Positions 53,513 to 64,000 of a DNA stretch of 64,000 bases are shown in pieces. The notes under the pieces are model-generated. The model searched no databases and was not told the origin of the DNA. It saw only the letters and a program-made list of their open reading frames with translations. Position 1 is the first letter of the stretch, and each line of letters begins with the position of its first letter. This stretch comes from Pictodentalium vernedei (Eukaryota; Mollusca; Scaphopoda; Dentaliida; Dentaliidae), in NCBI GenBank assembly GCA_031216915.1, contig CM062296.1:64820148-64884147 (forward strand), read 5' to 3'. Both the position numbers and the translations under genes were made by a program.

Positions 53513-56080
53513 TTACTCATAATTCAAAGAGAGTAAGAGTATGGATTTCAGGTTACCTGTATTGGTATGGTTGTCAAAGAGCTAAACCCGTTGAAAAAAT
53601 ATTAAGAAGCCCATTTTGTGTTACTCGATACAGGATAATCCTGGGACCAACATTTCCCGGCGCTAAAATCCGCAAGGACGGGGGCGCGGGGGGGGGGGGG
53701 GGGGTTACAGATGTCTGTGCGATGTGTTATGCAAGTAGCATAGCTCGTACACGTCAACACATTTCTGGGGGATTTCATGTCCACCTGTATTTGTGGGTGT
53801 CACAACTCGTGGTGACTCAAAAGTACGACCCTCGCAATACCACGATAATGAATGTGTTATTGCAACATATGTACCGCGTGTTGTTAGGGCGATACGTGTA
53901 TCTGCCGCCCATTCAGTATTACAGAGGCCACCGTACTTCCTGTAGTGGCACGCGGGTAGTATCGAGCAACACGATTCTCAACCAAGTAAGGTATTCCAAA
54001 GGTCCGTTAGATGGGTGCGGACTTTCTTTCAGTAGAGAAGACCTTCGGGCTTGGAGCAGAATTGAGTTTTGGGGTGTTTTTGTGGGGGGGGGGGGGGGGG
54101 AGGGGGTATTTGATTGGGTTTTTTATTTTGGAGGGGGAATGGAGTGGTTAGCGCTTTCTGCCTATTCTTGTTCTCGCCGCACATTTAGTCTGTTAATAGC
54201 TATTTCTGGTGCCAACCCCCTGTCTCAGTCAGTAGATTCAGTCAGATCGCTATATTCCCCGACGCTGATATCTGTCTATACGTTTCGTTTATCAAGCTGA
54301 CACGAGTGTGATCTTTGCCTACCAGCTGTCTGTCCATCACAGCATATGCTAAAACCACCGAGATGTGTTTATGTGATAGGTCACAACGTGCCTTAAAAAA
54401 CATTACCACATGGGCATATACGAATATTTGCGGGCTTTTGGGGACTGAAGCCTGGTGAGTGGTGTATGGGTATCTGAGGATACGTATGGCATGGTGGTGT
54501 GCTATTGGAAGATACGTATTAGACGATAGTGCTGGTAGAAATCTATAGTTTTATTGTATGCGGACATATTGCCGTGAGCCCAGACTTCATTGAGGAATAA
54601 TCTATAAATTTGTCTTAGTATTGTATGGAACTTTTGGAGTGATGTTCTAGTTTTGGAGGAAAGTTATCGGGGTATTCTGACAATGAAATCTATGGCTTCT
54701 TCAATTTTGTCGTGTGTGGGCACGGGAGCCATGAGCGTAGTCCTGAAGGGGGTATAACCCATAATCGCATTTGCGTTTTAGAGGATACTTCTCACATGAC
54801 GGCGTAGTTAGTATTGGGGATGGCCTGGCAGTCGTTTTCATATGACGATCAAAAGAAGAGGGTGGCGATATTAGAAGTAGCGGTGGAAGACGCCAAGCAT
54901 ATGACTCGCAGGATGTAGAAGCAGTAGTGATCCAACAAGCCAGGATGGTTTCGGCCATTTCGCCGTTGACAGTTTGGACTGAAATGGTACCCTCCAGGGC
55001 ACCAGTGTTGAAATGCTTAAAACAGCCAGACTTCTTTAAAAATGCAAGAGTCCAAAAACTTACACCGTTTGCCACCCCCAGACAGCTCGGTCGGTCCTAG
55101 TTTTTTTAGCCTGTTAGTGAAAGGGTTATCATTGTTTGTTAATTCGGCTCTACCACCTTAGTCTTGTATAAATATAGAATAAACGTATAGTATTATAGAA
55201 TAAACGTATACTGTTTTCATGTAAAAAAATTATTCTACGAGTAGGATTAGGAATGAAACCGACGAGTCTCTGGCGAGTCTGTTTCATTCTTAATTCTAAA
55301 AGTAGAATGATTTTTTTACTTGAAAACACTATAGGTTTATTTTGTTTATCCCAAAAATCTTTTACAGTGCAGTTGCTGCAAAATCGTGCTATAATTCGCT
55401 ACAAAACACAGCGAGAAGTGAGGAGCACATTGGTCCAATTCGATCGACCAGTAAAATTGGCAAAAAATAAACAAAGCGCATAATACATTTCTGTCTGGAA
55501 ATAATTCCCTACAAACTTGAGCTAAACTTACAAACATACTTCATTATATGAGCAGTGGGTGGTGTTTTCTACTGGCATTGTGTAATACTTTCAAAAAGAT
55601 TTAAAGAAATCAACAATCGAACTATTAATTATGCTAGACAAATGTGGTAGATGAAAGAAGTCAAGTCCTTAGCTACTAGGAGAATAAATTCTTTGCGTGT
55701 TAAACCTATGGGGGAAATTTATCACCCTACTAGGTGAATAAACCAAAAATTTATCCAAGGCTTTTCTTGTTCAAATAAACGGCCATTTAGCGATAAATGG
55801 AAATATCTGCGGTACATTTCCTTTGACAATTGGTTGCCGTTATTTCGTTTCCTGGTGGGTGATCAGAAACGAAAATTCTAAGTTCTTCCAAAACATGATT
55901 GTGCTCTTCACAACACACATGTGTGTCAGTCTATCTTTTAGGCCAAGCATGTCACCATGGTCGCACTGTAGCCGGTGCGTTTCACACTCCCATGCTGCTG
56001 CCGAAACATGTGAACCAAGCAATCATATATATACATCTAAAAAGTACGACAGCGTAGACACGCCACTGACATTCAGTTAT
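53513..56080. other. No gene recognised; possible intron of the FN3 gene
   Basis: Frames at 53722-54300 (+, 192 codons, crosses a G-run) and 54701-55075 (-, 124 codons) have no family motifs. A P-loop (GxxxxGKST) was looked for on the plus strand and not found. 55286-55400 is the dispersed repeat shared with 35546-35680. Confidence 0.45.
55286..55400. repeat. Short dispersed repeat shared with 35546-35680
   Basis: Same blocks in the same order as the other copy (TTTCATTCTTAATTCTAAAA, AAAACACTATAGGTTTATTT). A SINE abuts the other copy but not this one. Confidence 0.7.
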
Positions 56081-56084
56081 TACT

Positions 56085-56290
56085 GTATCTTGTAATTACA
56101 AGTTATTATCTTGAAATAATTTTAATTTCAAGTAAGCTAACTTGCAATTACAATTTATGATCTTGTAGTTACAAGTTATTAATTTGTAATTACAATAAAC
56201 TAACTTGTAATTACAATTTAAATACTTGTGATTACGGTTTGGTTAACTTATTACAAGTTAATAACTTGTAAGTACAAAGTAACATCTTAT
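56085..56290. repeat. Cluster of TTGTAATTACAA palindromes
   Basis: The 12-bp palindrome CTTGTAATTACAAG or close variants (TTGCAATTACAA, TTGTAGTTACAAG, TTGAAATTAAAG-like) recur at about 15-25-bp spacing some eight to nine times. AT-rich, non-coding. Confidence 0.85.
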
Positions 56291-56912
56291 CATGAGGTTT
56301 TGTGGGGTACGCTTTGTTGTATTGCACGGTAGTATTGGGTGGACTGTGCGAGTCCATATTTGTCTAAAATTAGACCTTGGCACTACTTATTTATTTTGTG
56401 CCTTTTACTATCGTATGATTGCTATGGATAATTTGAAATGCTAGGGTATGCAATATTGTTGATGATACGCAGCTCTTTCGTATGATATTATTATTGATTG
56501 TGTGCACCCTTTGTGTCCTTTATGCTTGGGGGCACCTGCTGGCGGTCTAAAGCCATGATACATTTTGGTTGTTTTGGAGTGCATTCTAGTAACGCGGAAT
56601 AACCCTAACAGCTCCTATCCTATAACCTTTATGAGTGATAGATCCTAGATTATAACCGACTTTGTGACTGACAGGACCAGTCTGGATATTGTGGTTAGGA
56701 AACTACTTTGCGTACTGGGAATTGGTGTCAGAAGGTAGTGGTTTGGGGACTACTGAAGACCAAGTGTCTGGGACTTGTATAAGTGGTGTGGGAGCTATTC
56801 GGGACAATTGGTGAGAGTAACGGAAAATAGTGTCTCGGGGACTTTTGAGGAGTACGTTGAACTATTGTGGTCTTAAGATAGTTGTTGATGGATGAAACAG
56901 ATATGTAGTAGT
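56291..56912. other. Unannotated DNA
   Basis: No feature supported. Confidence 0.45.
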
Positions 56913-58144
56913 TGCGTGGTTGTTGGTGTAGTGGCGTATTTGTTGGTGTAGTGGCGTGTTTGTTGGCGTAGTGGCGTGTTTGTTGGTGCAGTGGCGTGTT
57001 CGTTGGTGTAGTGGCGTGTTCGTTGGTGTAGTGGCGTGTTTGCTGGTGTAGTGGCGTGGTTGTTGGTGTAGTGGCGTGTTTATTGGTGTAGTGGCGTGTT
57101 CGCTGGTGTAGTGGCGTGTTCGTTGGTGTAGTGGCGTGTTTGTTGGTGTACTGGCGTGTCTGTTGGTGTAGTGGTGTGTTTGTTGGTGTAGTGGCGTGTT
57201 CGTTGGTGTAGTGGCGTGTTTGTTGGTGTAGTGGCGTATTCGTTGGTGTAGTGGCGTGTTTGTTGGTGTAGTGGCGTGTCTGTTGGTGTAGTGGTGTGTT
57301 TGTTGGTGTAGGGGCGTGTTTGTTGGTGTAGTGGCGTGTTCGTTGGTGTAGTGGCGTGTTCGTAGGTGCAGTGGCGTGTTTGTTGGTGTAGTGGCCTGTT
57401 CGTTGGTGTAGTGGCGTGTTTGTTGGTGTAGTGGCGTGGTTGTTGGTGTAGTGGCGTGTTTATTGGTGTAGTGGCGTGTTTGTTGGTGTACTGGCATGTT
57501 CGTTGGTGTACTGGCGTGTTCGTTGGTGTAGTGGCGTGTTTGTTGGTGTAGTGGCGTGTCTGTTGGTGTAGTGGTGTGTTTGTTGGTGTAGTGGCGTGTT
57601 CGTTGGTGTAGTGGCGTGTTTGTTGGTGTAGTGGCGTGTTCGTTGGTGTAGTGGCGTGTTTGTTGGTGTAGTGACATGTCTGTTGGTGTAGTGGTGTGTT
57701 TGTTGGTGTAGGGGCGTGTTTGTTGGTGTAGTGGCGTGTTCGTTGGTGTAGTGGCGTGTTCGTAGGTGCAGTGGCGTGTTTGTTGGTGTAGTGGCCTGTT
57801 CGTTGGTGTAGTGGCGTGTTTGTTGGTGTAGTGGCGTGGTTGTTGGTGTAGTGGCGTGTTTATTGGTGTAGTGGCGTGTTTGTTGGTGTACTGGCGTGTT
57901 CGTTGGTGTACTGGCGTGTTCGTTGGTGTAGTGGCGTGTTTGTTGGTGTAGTGGCGTGTCTGTTGGTGTAGTGGTGTGTTTGTTGGTGTAGTGGCGTGTT
58001 CGTTGGTGTAGTGGCGTGTTTGTTGGTGTAGTGGCGTGTTCGTTGGTGTAGTGGCGTGTTTGTTGGTGTAGTGACATGTCTGTTGGTGTAGTGGTGTGTT
58101 TGTTGGTGTAGGGGCGTGTTTGTTGGTGTAGTGTCGTGTTTTAG
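56913..58144. repeat. 20-bp minisatellite with 400-bp higher-order unit
   Basis: About 60 copies of GTGGCGTGTTTGTTGGTGTA. Diagnostic variants recur at exactly 400 bp: GGGGCGTGTT at 57311, 57711 and 58111; GTGACATGTC at 57671 and 58071; CGTAGGTGCA at 57361 and 57761. Thus whole blocks of 20 units were duplicated. The unit has no stop codon in some frames, giving a minus-strand frame of 428 codons (HQQTRHYTNKHATTPTN repeats) that is an artefact. Confidence 0.95.
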
Positions 58145-59520
58145 CCATTGGCTTAGTAGTTGTAGTTGTTGATGTAGTAGTAGACGTAGGGGGTTACTGT
58201 TGATGTTGTTGGTTTCATAGCTGCAGAGCCTCGTATTCCAGTGGCTGGTGTTGGTGTTTTTATTGCTGTAGTTGTGACTGTTGTGTAACTCATTTGGGTA
58301 ATGTAATATATGTTGTTGTAGGTAGGGCTGTCATGATTAATCGATTAATCGATTGTTGATCGGTCACGGCGAAATCGATTAGTATTTTTCGTTGTCGAAT
58401 GATCGGTAAATTATATCCCGTTTTAGACGTTTAATAATTAAAAGAAAATATGTTGAAAAAACTATTGTTTCTAAAGGTAAAGAGTTAAGAACATCGATGT
58501 TAAACCCCAAGAAGGTATTGGAAGCATTTTTCTTTCAGGTACATTCATCAAAGCTTTTATGTTCTGAACTTTTGAACCGTCAGTGTAATAATCAAGACCG
58601 GTCGGCAGTTGCGAAGTTCGCAACTGCCGACCAGTCTTGATTATTACACTGACGGTTCAAAAGTTCAGAACATCAAAGCTTTGAATGTGACTAAAAGAGG
58701 ATCGTCTTCGTTGTTTACTTGATGTAGGTCAACTGACTTCAACTTCATTTTTATCGACTTCAAAGAGAAGGAGATGCGGGTCATCTAGGTACGATCAATC
58801 GATTATCATCGATTATTTGCGACGATTAATCGATTCCTAAATTAAAAAATCGTGACAGCCCTAGTTGTAGGTGTTGTATTGGGTTTAGGTAATGTAGAAG
58901 ATATAGCGGTTTACGTGGTGCTTGAAGTTGTTGGATTTGTAATTGTGTTTGTTGGTTGTAGTGAAGGCTGGTTTAGTGTTTGTGTTGGTCAAGTTATTGT
59001 TGTGGCCAGTGAAGCTCTGGCTGTTGGTGTTGTAGTTTTGTTTATTGTACAAGTAGTTGTGGTCAGTTTTGTAGTGGCTGTGGTTGGTATTATGGAAGTT
59101 GTTGAAGTGGTTTGTGTTGTTCTATTTGGTGTCATAATTGCTAGTGAAATGGTTATAATATCCGGTGTTGTAGTGGTCGGTGTTGTAGTTGTAGTAGTTC
59201 GTATTGTACTTGGTGTAATCATTGTAGTTGTTGGTGCTATAGTTTATAGTGTGGTAGTTGTAGTCGATGTAGTTGTTGTGATTTGTGTCGAAGTTGTAGT
59301 GGCCCATATTGTAGTTAGTTCTGTAGGTATAGTGGTTGTGACAGTTGTTGCGGTGATTGATGCTGTAGTTGTGATTGCTGGTGCGGTACTTTGGAGGTTG
59401 ATGGTGTTGTCCTGTTTCGGTGGAGTAGGTGTAGTGGATGATATTGTATCAGTATTTGGTGAAGTTGTTGTGGAAGTTGGTGTAGTAAAGGTTGCTTCGG
59501 TAGATGTTGTTTAAGAATAA
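58145..59520. repeat. GTTGTAG-type low-complexity region, split by a hAT MITE
   Basis: Cryptic triplet-like sequence rich in GTTGTAG, GTTGTTG and GTAGTTG on both sides of the element at 58323-58863. A 220-codon plus-strand frame (58852-59514) is rich in Val with few other residues because of GTx codons. It begins inside the hAT element and is not regarded as a gene. The sequence appears to grade into the minisatellite unit. Confidence 0.8.
58323..58863. mobile_element. hAT-type MITE, 541 bp, copy 3
   Basis: TAGGGCTGTCATG ... CGTGACAGCCCTA flanked by a perfect 8-bp duplication GTTGTAGG (58315-58322 and 58864-58871). Same orientation as 24138. Central palindrome at about 58555-58680. Confidence 0.93.
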
Positions 59521-59637
59521 TAAGTTCATGTGATTAGAGTAGAAACGATGGATTGAATAATGGTTGGCGTGGTAGTTGTTGGTATAGTTGTTGTAGTGAT
59601 TGACACCAAAACCTATAGCTACAACTACAACATCAGA

Positions 59638-59638
59638 C

Positions 59639-59703
<65 letters not shown>
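59638..59703. repeat. (AAT)n microsatellite
   Basis: About 22 perfect units. Could be the (ATT)n tail of the minus-strand LINE at 60020-62840, but the DNA between them (59704-60019) was not recognised as its 3' UTR. Confidence 0.9.
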
Positions 59704-60099
59704 TTAAAGCCTAGAATCCACACACGGTGATCAATGGCTGTACAATAACTGCATGCATACATATACACACATACACGTACATTCTCGTATAGATACATTG
59801 ATACACGGGCCACTATTAACATTTGTTGGTGTCCAATGCCACATCAGCAACCAAGGCTATATCGTGGCGATAAAAGCGACAGAAACTAAAAGAAAAGGGG
59901 CATTGAATTAAAAACAAAATGAAAACAAACTACAACTTTACCAAAACAAGTATGTGAGTGTGACTTGATGAGTAAGGAGGCGATCCTCACTGACTCAGTC
60001 ACGTTCACACACCTTATAATATCAGTTTATGACCAAACATTAAAAGACCACGGAAGGAAATGTCTTATGTAAAAATAGGTTTTAGTACCAGACTTGAAT

Positions 60100-61330
60100 G
60101 ATTCAAGTGATGTAGTATTGTTTATGTCGATTGAAAGATAATTCCAAAGCCTTGGGCTAGCACCCGCAAAGGCCCTATCACCGGCACTAGTAAATTTAGA
60201 TGCGGGCTGAACCAGATTGGGTTGACCTTATGACCTAAGAGACCTCGGTGGTTTGTGGATGGGAAACAGATCGAACAGATGGGGTGGTGCACATCCCGAG
60301 ACACACTTAAACACCAAAAGGACAGTTTCAAATCGAATTCTTTGTTTAACGGATAGCCAATGTAACTCAGAGAGTTCTGGTGTTATATGGCAGTACTTTT
60401 TAGGTCTGGTTATGACCTGTGCAGCACAGTTTTGGATGTGTTGTAGCTTTTCAGGAGTAGATGTTTAAGAGGCAATCAGAAAAGAGTTGTAGTAGTCGAG
60501 GCGACTGGTAACAAAGGCGTGGAAAAGCTGTTGTGACGTCTGTGTATCAATGAAGGGTCGAATTTTGCTAATATTTCTAAGATGAAAAAATGTACTGCGA
60601 CAGACATGTTTGATGTGTTCATCAGCGGCCAAATTTTCATCCATGAAATAACCTAAATTTCGAACACAGCTTCTGGGTTTTATCGTAGAACCTCCAATAT
60701 TGAGGGACAATTTGCATATTTTTAAAAGTTGATAAGGTAGACCTTATATAAATACTTCTGCCTTGTCATCGTTCAATTTAAGAACGTTTTTAATCATCCA
60801 TGCCTTGATGTCTGAAACACAAAGTTCAATCTTACTGCATGCTTCAGGCTCAAAGGCGTGAGTAAAACTAATATACAGCTGTGTGTCATCTGCGTAAAAA
60901 GAAATACAAGGCCATGGCTTTGGGTAATATCATCGAGAGGTAAGACATAGATAGTGTACAGTAGGGGACCCTGCATCGATCCTTGGGGGACGCCTAAACG
61001 TAGTGTGACTTTGTCTGGCGACTCGCTGCTAATAAGGACACACTGTGTGCGACCATTAAGGTACAACGAAAACCAAATAAGTGCTCGGTCAGTGAGGCCT
61101 TTTCTCACTGACAGTCTTTCAATGAGTATTTTATGATCTATGGTGTCAATAGCGACGCTTAAATGCAACAAAACAAGGTATGGTAGGTTGTGCCTATCTG
61201 TGGATAGGAGTATGTCATTTTGGACCCCGAGAACCGTCGTTTCTGTACTGCAATAAGATCGGTATAAAGATTGGTTAACTTCGGCTAGGCCATGGGCTGC
61301 CAAATGAGAGTTCAGCTGAGAAGCCACCGC
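60100..61330 (-). pseudogene. LINE reverse transcriptase, broken
   Basis: Minus-strand pieces: AVNQ/EVNQSLYRSYCSTETT (about 61240-61290), HLSVAIDTIDHKILIERL (about 61120-61180), RLGVPQGSMQGPLLYTIYV (about 60950-61010), then YADDTQLYISF intact but in a shifted frame (about 60868-60902). Next come SCVRNLGYFMDENLAADEHI and LFHAFVTSRLDYYNS (60465-60710), and DRAFAGASPRLWNYLS near 60130-60185. The motif set and order match the CR1/L2-like element at 17539-18487, so the two are the same type of LINE. At least four frameshifts. Confidence 0.85.
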
Positions 61331-62169
61331 ACGCTCAATAATCTTTGATAGGAATGAAAGATTAAAGACCGGTCAGTAGTTTATCAGAATCTTTGGGTCA
61401 AGTGGGGTTTTTGAGAAGACGTTTTACTAAAGCATGTTTCATGCGTGTCGAAAGAAAACGCCAGACTCGAGAGAGGCGGCATTGACCAGTATCAAGATCG
61501 GTGTAGTTAACTCCGAAAGAGATGCTTTTAACAATCAAGTTTGAAAGATATCTAGCATACATTGCTTAGATGATGCCTTGTATATTAACCTCTGGATATA
61601 TGTTGTAGCCAAAGGGTTGAATTGGGACAACTGTGTAACAGCTTTAACACAGGTGCATGGAATGTCGGCCCCCTGTCGAAGATCAGATTGCAAGCTTGTA
61701 TCAAGCGAAGCTCTGATAGTCTCATTTTTTCAGAAAAGGAAGAAGAAAATCTATTCGCCAGGTCTTTGGATGACGAATGTTCTTGGAGTACGGTTGTCTT
61801 TTGACGATACAGAAGCACTAGGGAGAATTAACATTAGCTGACAATAAGTGCGAAAAGTATTTCTGTTTCGCGTATTTGACCAGTTTGTTTACAACATTTC
61901 ACCGGTTGACAAACATCTCTCTGTAAACACATAGTTTCGTCTGCCGCCTCTGACGCTCTAGTTTTCATCGTAGATCTTTTGCGCGCCCAATCTCATCACT
62001 GAACCACAGTGAGCAAGGGCGTACGCTAAAAGTTCGCAAACGTCTCAATAACTTCTTGAAGTGAGCCAGTGAGGCTGTATTCAGTGCTGTCAACAATTTG
62101 CATCTCGTTAATTTTAGCGACGGGAGACGAAACAATAGCAATCGTGAACTTATCAAGATTAATACTTCT

Positions 62170-62840
62170 GTATTTACGGTATGTGACTTTCTTCCGGACA
62201 GGTGAGAGATGGGGAAGTGCCAAATCGAAGATAATCATGAAAAAAGTCTGAGATTGCAGGACCAACAATTAATACATTTTTAACAAGACCAGCATCGGAT
62301 TCTCCGGTGATCAGCAGATCTAATGTGTGGCCATCTTTATGGGCAGTGCTCCGAACATGTTGGCATAAATTCATTGAACTGATAAGATCAAGTGGTTTAG
62401 AAGAATCACTGGAAATTTGCTTCTCCATATGGAAATTAAAATCACCTCCAATGATAAAATTTCCTGGATGCACAGTAATGCACCCTAGGAAGTCTTGGAA
62501 TTCGCTAATGAACTGATTGGCTGTAAATTTGTTTTTGGAGCTCTGTGGGGACCGATAAATGACAATGAGGCGAACTGTGTGTGAGTCGATTGTTACAATA
62601 ATGCATTCAAGTCTGAGATGCCTTACATTTAACTCTCACTGTGTTATTACAGATAACATCCACACCTCTACCTCGCTGTGACCTCCCGGGGGTTGTGCGT
62701 AAACATCTTGCCGTTGGCAATAATCTCACCGATAGTCAATGTGTCGTTTGGAGTTAACCATGTTTCAGTTATCATGGATATTGAAATATTGTTATCGTCG
62801 ATTGTGTCGAGTAACAAGCATTCCCTCGACACAACTCGAG
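62170..62840 (-). pseudogene. LINE APE endonuclease fragment
   Basis: Minus-strand pieces in shifting frames: MITETWLTPND (about 62740-62780), RLIVIYRSPQ (about 62540-62575), NFIIGGDFNFHM (about 62430-62465), HTLDLLITGE (about 62305-62335) and AISDFFHDYL (about 62225-62255). These correspond to the catalytic ETWL, YRSP, GDFNxH, TLDLxxT and SDH blocks of APE-type endonucleases. The final SDH has become SDF. Not functional. Confidence 0.8.
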
Positions 62841-62852
62841 TTCGTTAGATTT

Positions 62853-63367
62853 TAGTACTCAAACGATTAGTCGACTAGTATTAGTCGACTAGTCGATGTC
62901 GACTCTGGGCAAACCAGTAGTCGACTCTCAATTGTGCAGTCGACTAGTCGGAGGAGTTCAAGCTTTTAGGTAAATAGTATCCCTTCTGAGCCACTGTCAG
63001 ACAGTTTGAACAGCAATATTGGGCAATCAATGTATACATCTATTGCCTTCTAATAGTAGTGACAGTAGTTCGTTTAACTGGTACTAGTAGAGCCTATAGG
63101 CATTCTCCCATAAATTGCAACAAGGCAAATTAAATAAGACTATATAATTTCACTCTTAGCATAATTAGAAGCACATTAACAGAATAATGTTCCAGTAAGT
63201 TGCTGTATATGAATGCCCAAGTGAAGCCAAATTTGGACCTTCAGCACTCCACCGGAACACCAACACTGTTATAAGGAGACAGGTTATCACCAATGACTAG
63301 TCGAAGTCGACTTGAATTTTGGGTTTTGACTAGTCGACTTTGGAATTCACTAGTCGTTTGAGCACTA
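62853..63367. mobile_element. hAT-like MITE with TAGTGCTCAAACGA ends, 515 bp
   Basis: Ends TAGTACTCAAACGA and TCGTTTGAGCACTA flanked by a perfect 8-bp duplication TTAGATTT (62845-62852 and 63368-63375). Subterminal TAGTCGACTAGTCGA blocks are repeated at both ends. Interior AT-rich, no transposase. Single copy in the window. Confidence 0.87.
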
Positions 63368-63470
63368 TTAGATTTGGAATCGGTGGTGACTAACTTAATA
63401 AGGATAAGATTTTATTCATTTTCATTTCGTCTCTTGCGAAGGATGCCATTAGATTATTATTATTCATCAC

Positions 63471-64000
63471 TAGGTCTGTCATGATTAATCGATTAATCGA
63501 TTGTTGATCGGTCACGGCGAAATCGATTAGTATTTTTCGTTGTCGAATGATCGGTAGATTATATCCCGTTTTAAACGTTTAACAATTAAAAGAAAATATG
63601 TTGAAAAAACTATTGTTTCTAAAGGTAAAGAGTTAAGAACATCGATGTTAAACCCCAAGAAGCTATTGGAAGCATTTGTCTTTCATGTACATTCATCAAA
63701 GCTTTGATGTTCTGAACTTTTGAACCGTCAGTGTAGTAATCAAGACCGGTCGGCAGTTGCGAAGTTCACAACTGCCGACCGGTCTTGATTATTACACTGA
63801 CGGTTCAAAAGTTCAGAACATCAAAGCTTTGAATGTAACTAAAAGAGGATCGTCTTCGTTGTTTACTTGAGGTAGGCCAACTGACTTCAACTTCATTTTT
63901 ATCGACTTCAAAGAGAAGGAGATGGGGGTCATCGAGGTACGATCAATCGATTATCATCGATTATGTGCGACGATTAATCGATTCCTAAATTAAAAAAATC
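63471..64000. mobile_element. hAT-type MITE, 540-bp family, copy 4 (cut by window end)
   Basis: Begins TAGGTCTGTCATGATTAATC and follows copy 3 closely to the last base shown. The right end and duplication lie outside the window. Confidence 0.9.

Larger units (their letters stand above)
60020..62840 (-). mobile_element. Decayed CR1/L2-like LINE
   Basis: Minus-strand order from 62840 down: endonuclease pieces, RT core, palm, thumb, and the GPRLWN-type C-terminus near 60150. The whole ~2.8 kb fits one element with many frameshifts. Both termini are imprecise; at the 5' side it stops just before the hAT-like element at 62853. Confidence 0.8.

Noticed and set aside
53722-54300. 192-codon frame downstream of the FN3 exon as its next exon
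   Set aside because: No splice-site support, no motif, and it runs through a G homopolymer.
54701-55075. Minus-strand 124-codon frame as a gene
   Set aside because: No recognisable domain and no repeat or splice context.
56913-58144. CRISPR-like array
   Set aside because: Units are contiguous 20-bp repeats with no unique spacers, in a eukaryotic context.
56862-58148. Minus-strand frame of 428 codons (HQQTRHYTNKHATTPTN repeats)
   Set aside because: It is the translation of a 20-bp minisatellite; the unit lacks stops, so length has no meaning.
58852-59514. Plus-strand frame of 220 codons, rich in valine
   Set aside because: Low-complexity GTTGTAG DNA; the start lies inside a hAT MITE.

Overview
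The window is nuclear DNA of an animal, most likely a marine invertebrate. It has no bacterial gene organisation. It carries tRNA-headed SINEs, APE-type LINEs with CR1/L2-like reverse transcriptases, many short non-autonomous DNA transposons and long microsatellites. The 40331-41580 repeat, with ends like TAGCTCACCTGAG and GGCCTCTTGTTT, resembles repeats I remember from molluscan and other lophotrochozoan genomes. That placement is a weak inference.

One convincing host gene is visible. A single coding exon at 51871-53459 (+) has a strong 3' splice site before it and a GTGAGT 5' splice site at its end. It encodes at least four near-identical fibronectin type III domains and a short C-terminal segment. 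Nothing further downstream in the window can be recognised as its continuation.

Nearly everything else is repeat. 0-9.8 kb: SINEs, a ~525-bp tandem array, a pogo-like element with a Tc1-type MITE inside it, and two elements with subterminal short repeats. 9.8-15.6 kb: three copies of a ~1.2-kb repeat, two forming a large inverted repeat, invaded by hAT-type and TTAA-type elements. 15.9-19.1 kb: a decayed LINE (family H, +) split by a 5'-truncated CR1/L2-like LINE. 19.8-23 kb: TTAA MITEs and an 844-bp hAT MITE. 24.0-29.9 kb: a second family H copy (-) invaded by a 3.7-kb CR1/L2-like LINE (with a 9-bp duplication), a 540-bp hAT MITE and a TTAA MITE. 30-37 kb: LINE remains, SINEs, hairpins. 37.2-45.3 kb: microsatellites, an inverted pair of ~0.9-1-kb GATC-rich elements, the lophotrochozoan-like repeat, a possible LINE fragment, a SINE and a hAT MITE. 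45.8-51.1 kb: a palindromic MITE, the second 844-bp hAT MITE, more TTAA MITEs and a foldback. 51.9-53.5 kb: the FN3 exon. 56.9-59.7 kb: a 20-bp minisatellite with an exact 400-bp higher-order period and GTTGTAG-type low-complexity DNA, split by a hAT MITE. 60.0-62.8 kb: a decayed LINE (-). 62.85-64 kb: two more hAT-type elements, the last cut by the window end.

The clearest recurring structure is architectural. At least three unrelated MITE classes (TTAA/piggyBac-type, hAT-type with 8-bp duplications, TA/Tc1-type) have a perfect or near-perfect palindrome at their centre. No complete transposase, rRNA gene, tRNA gene or CRISPR array is visible.
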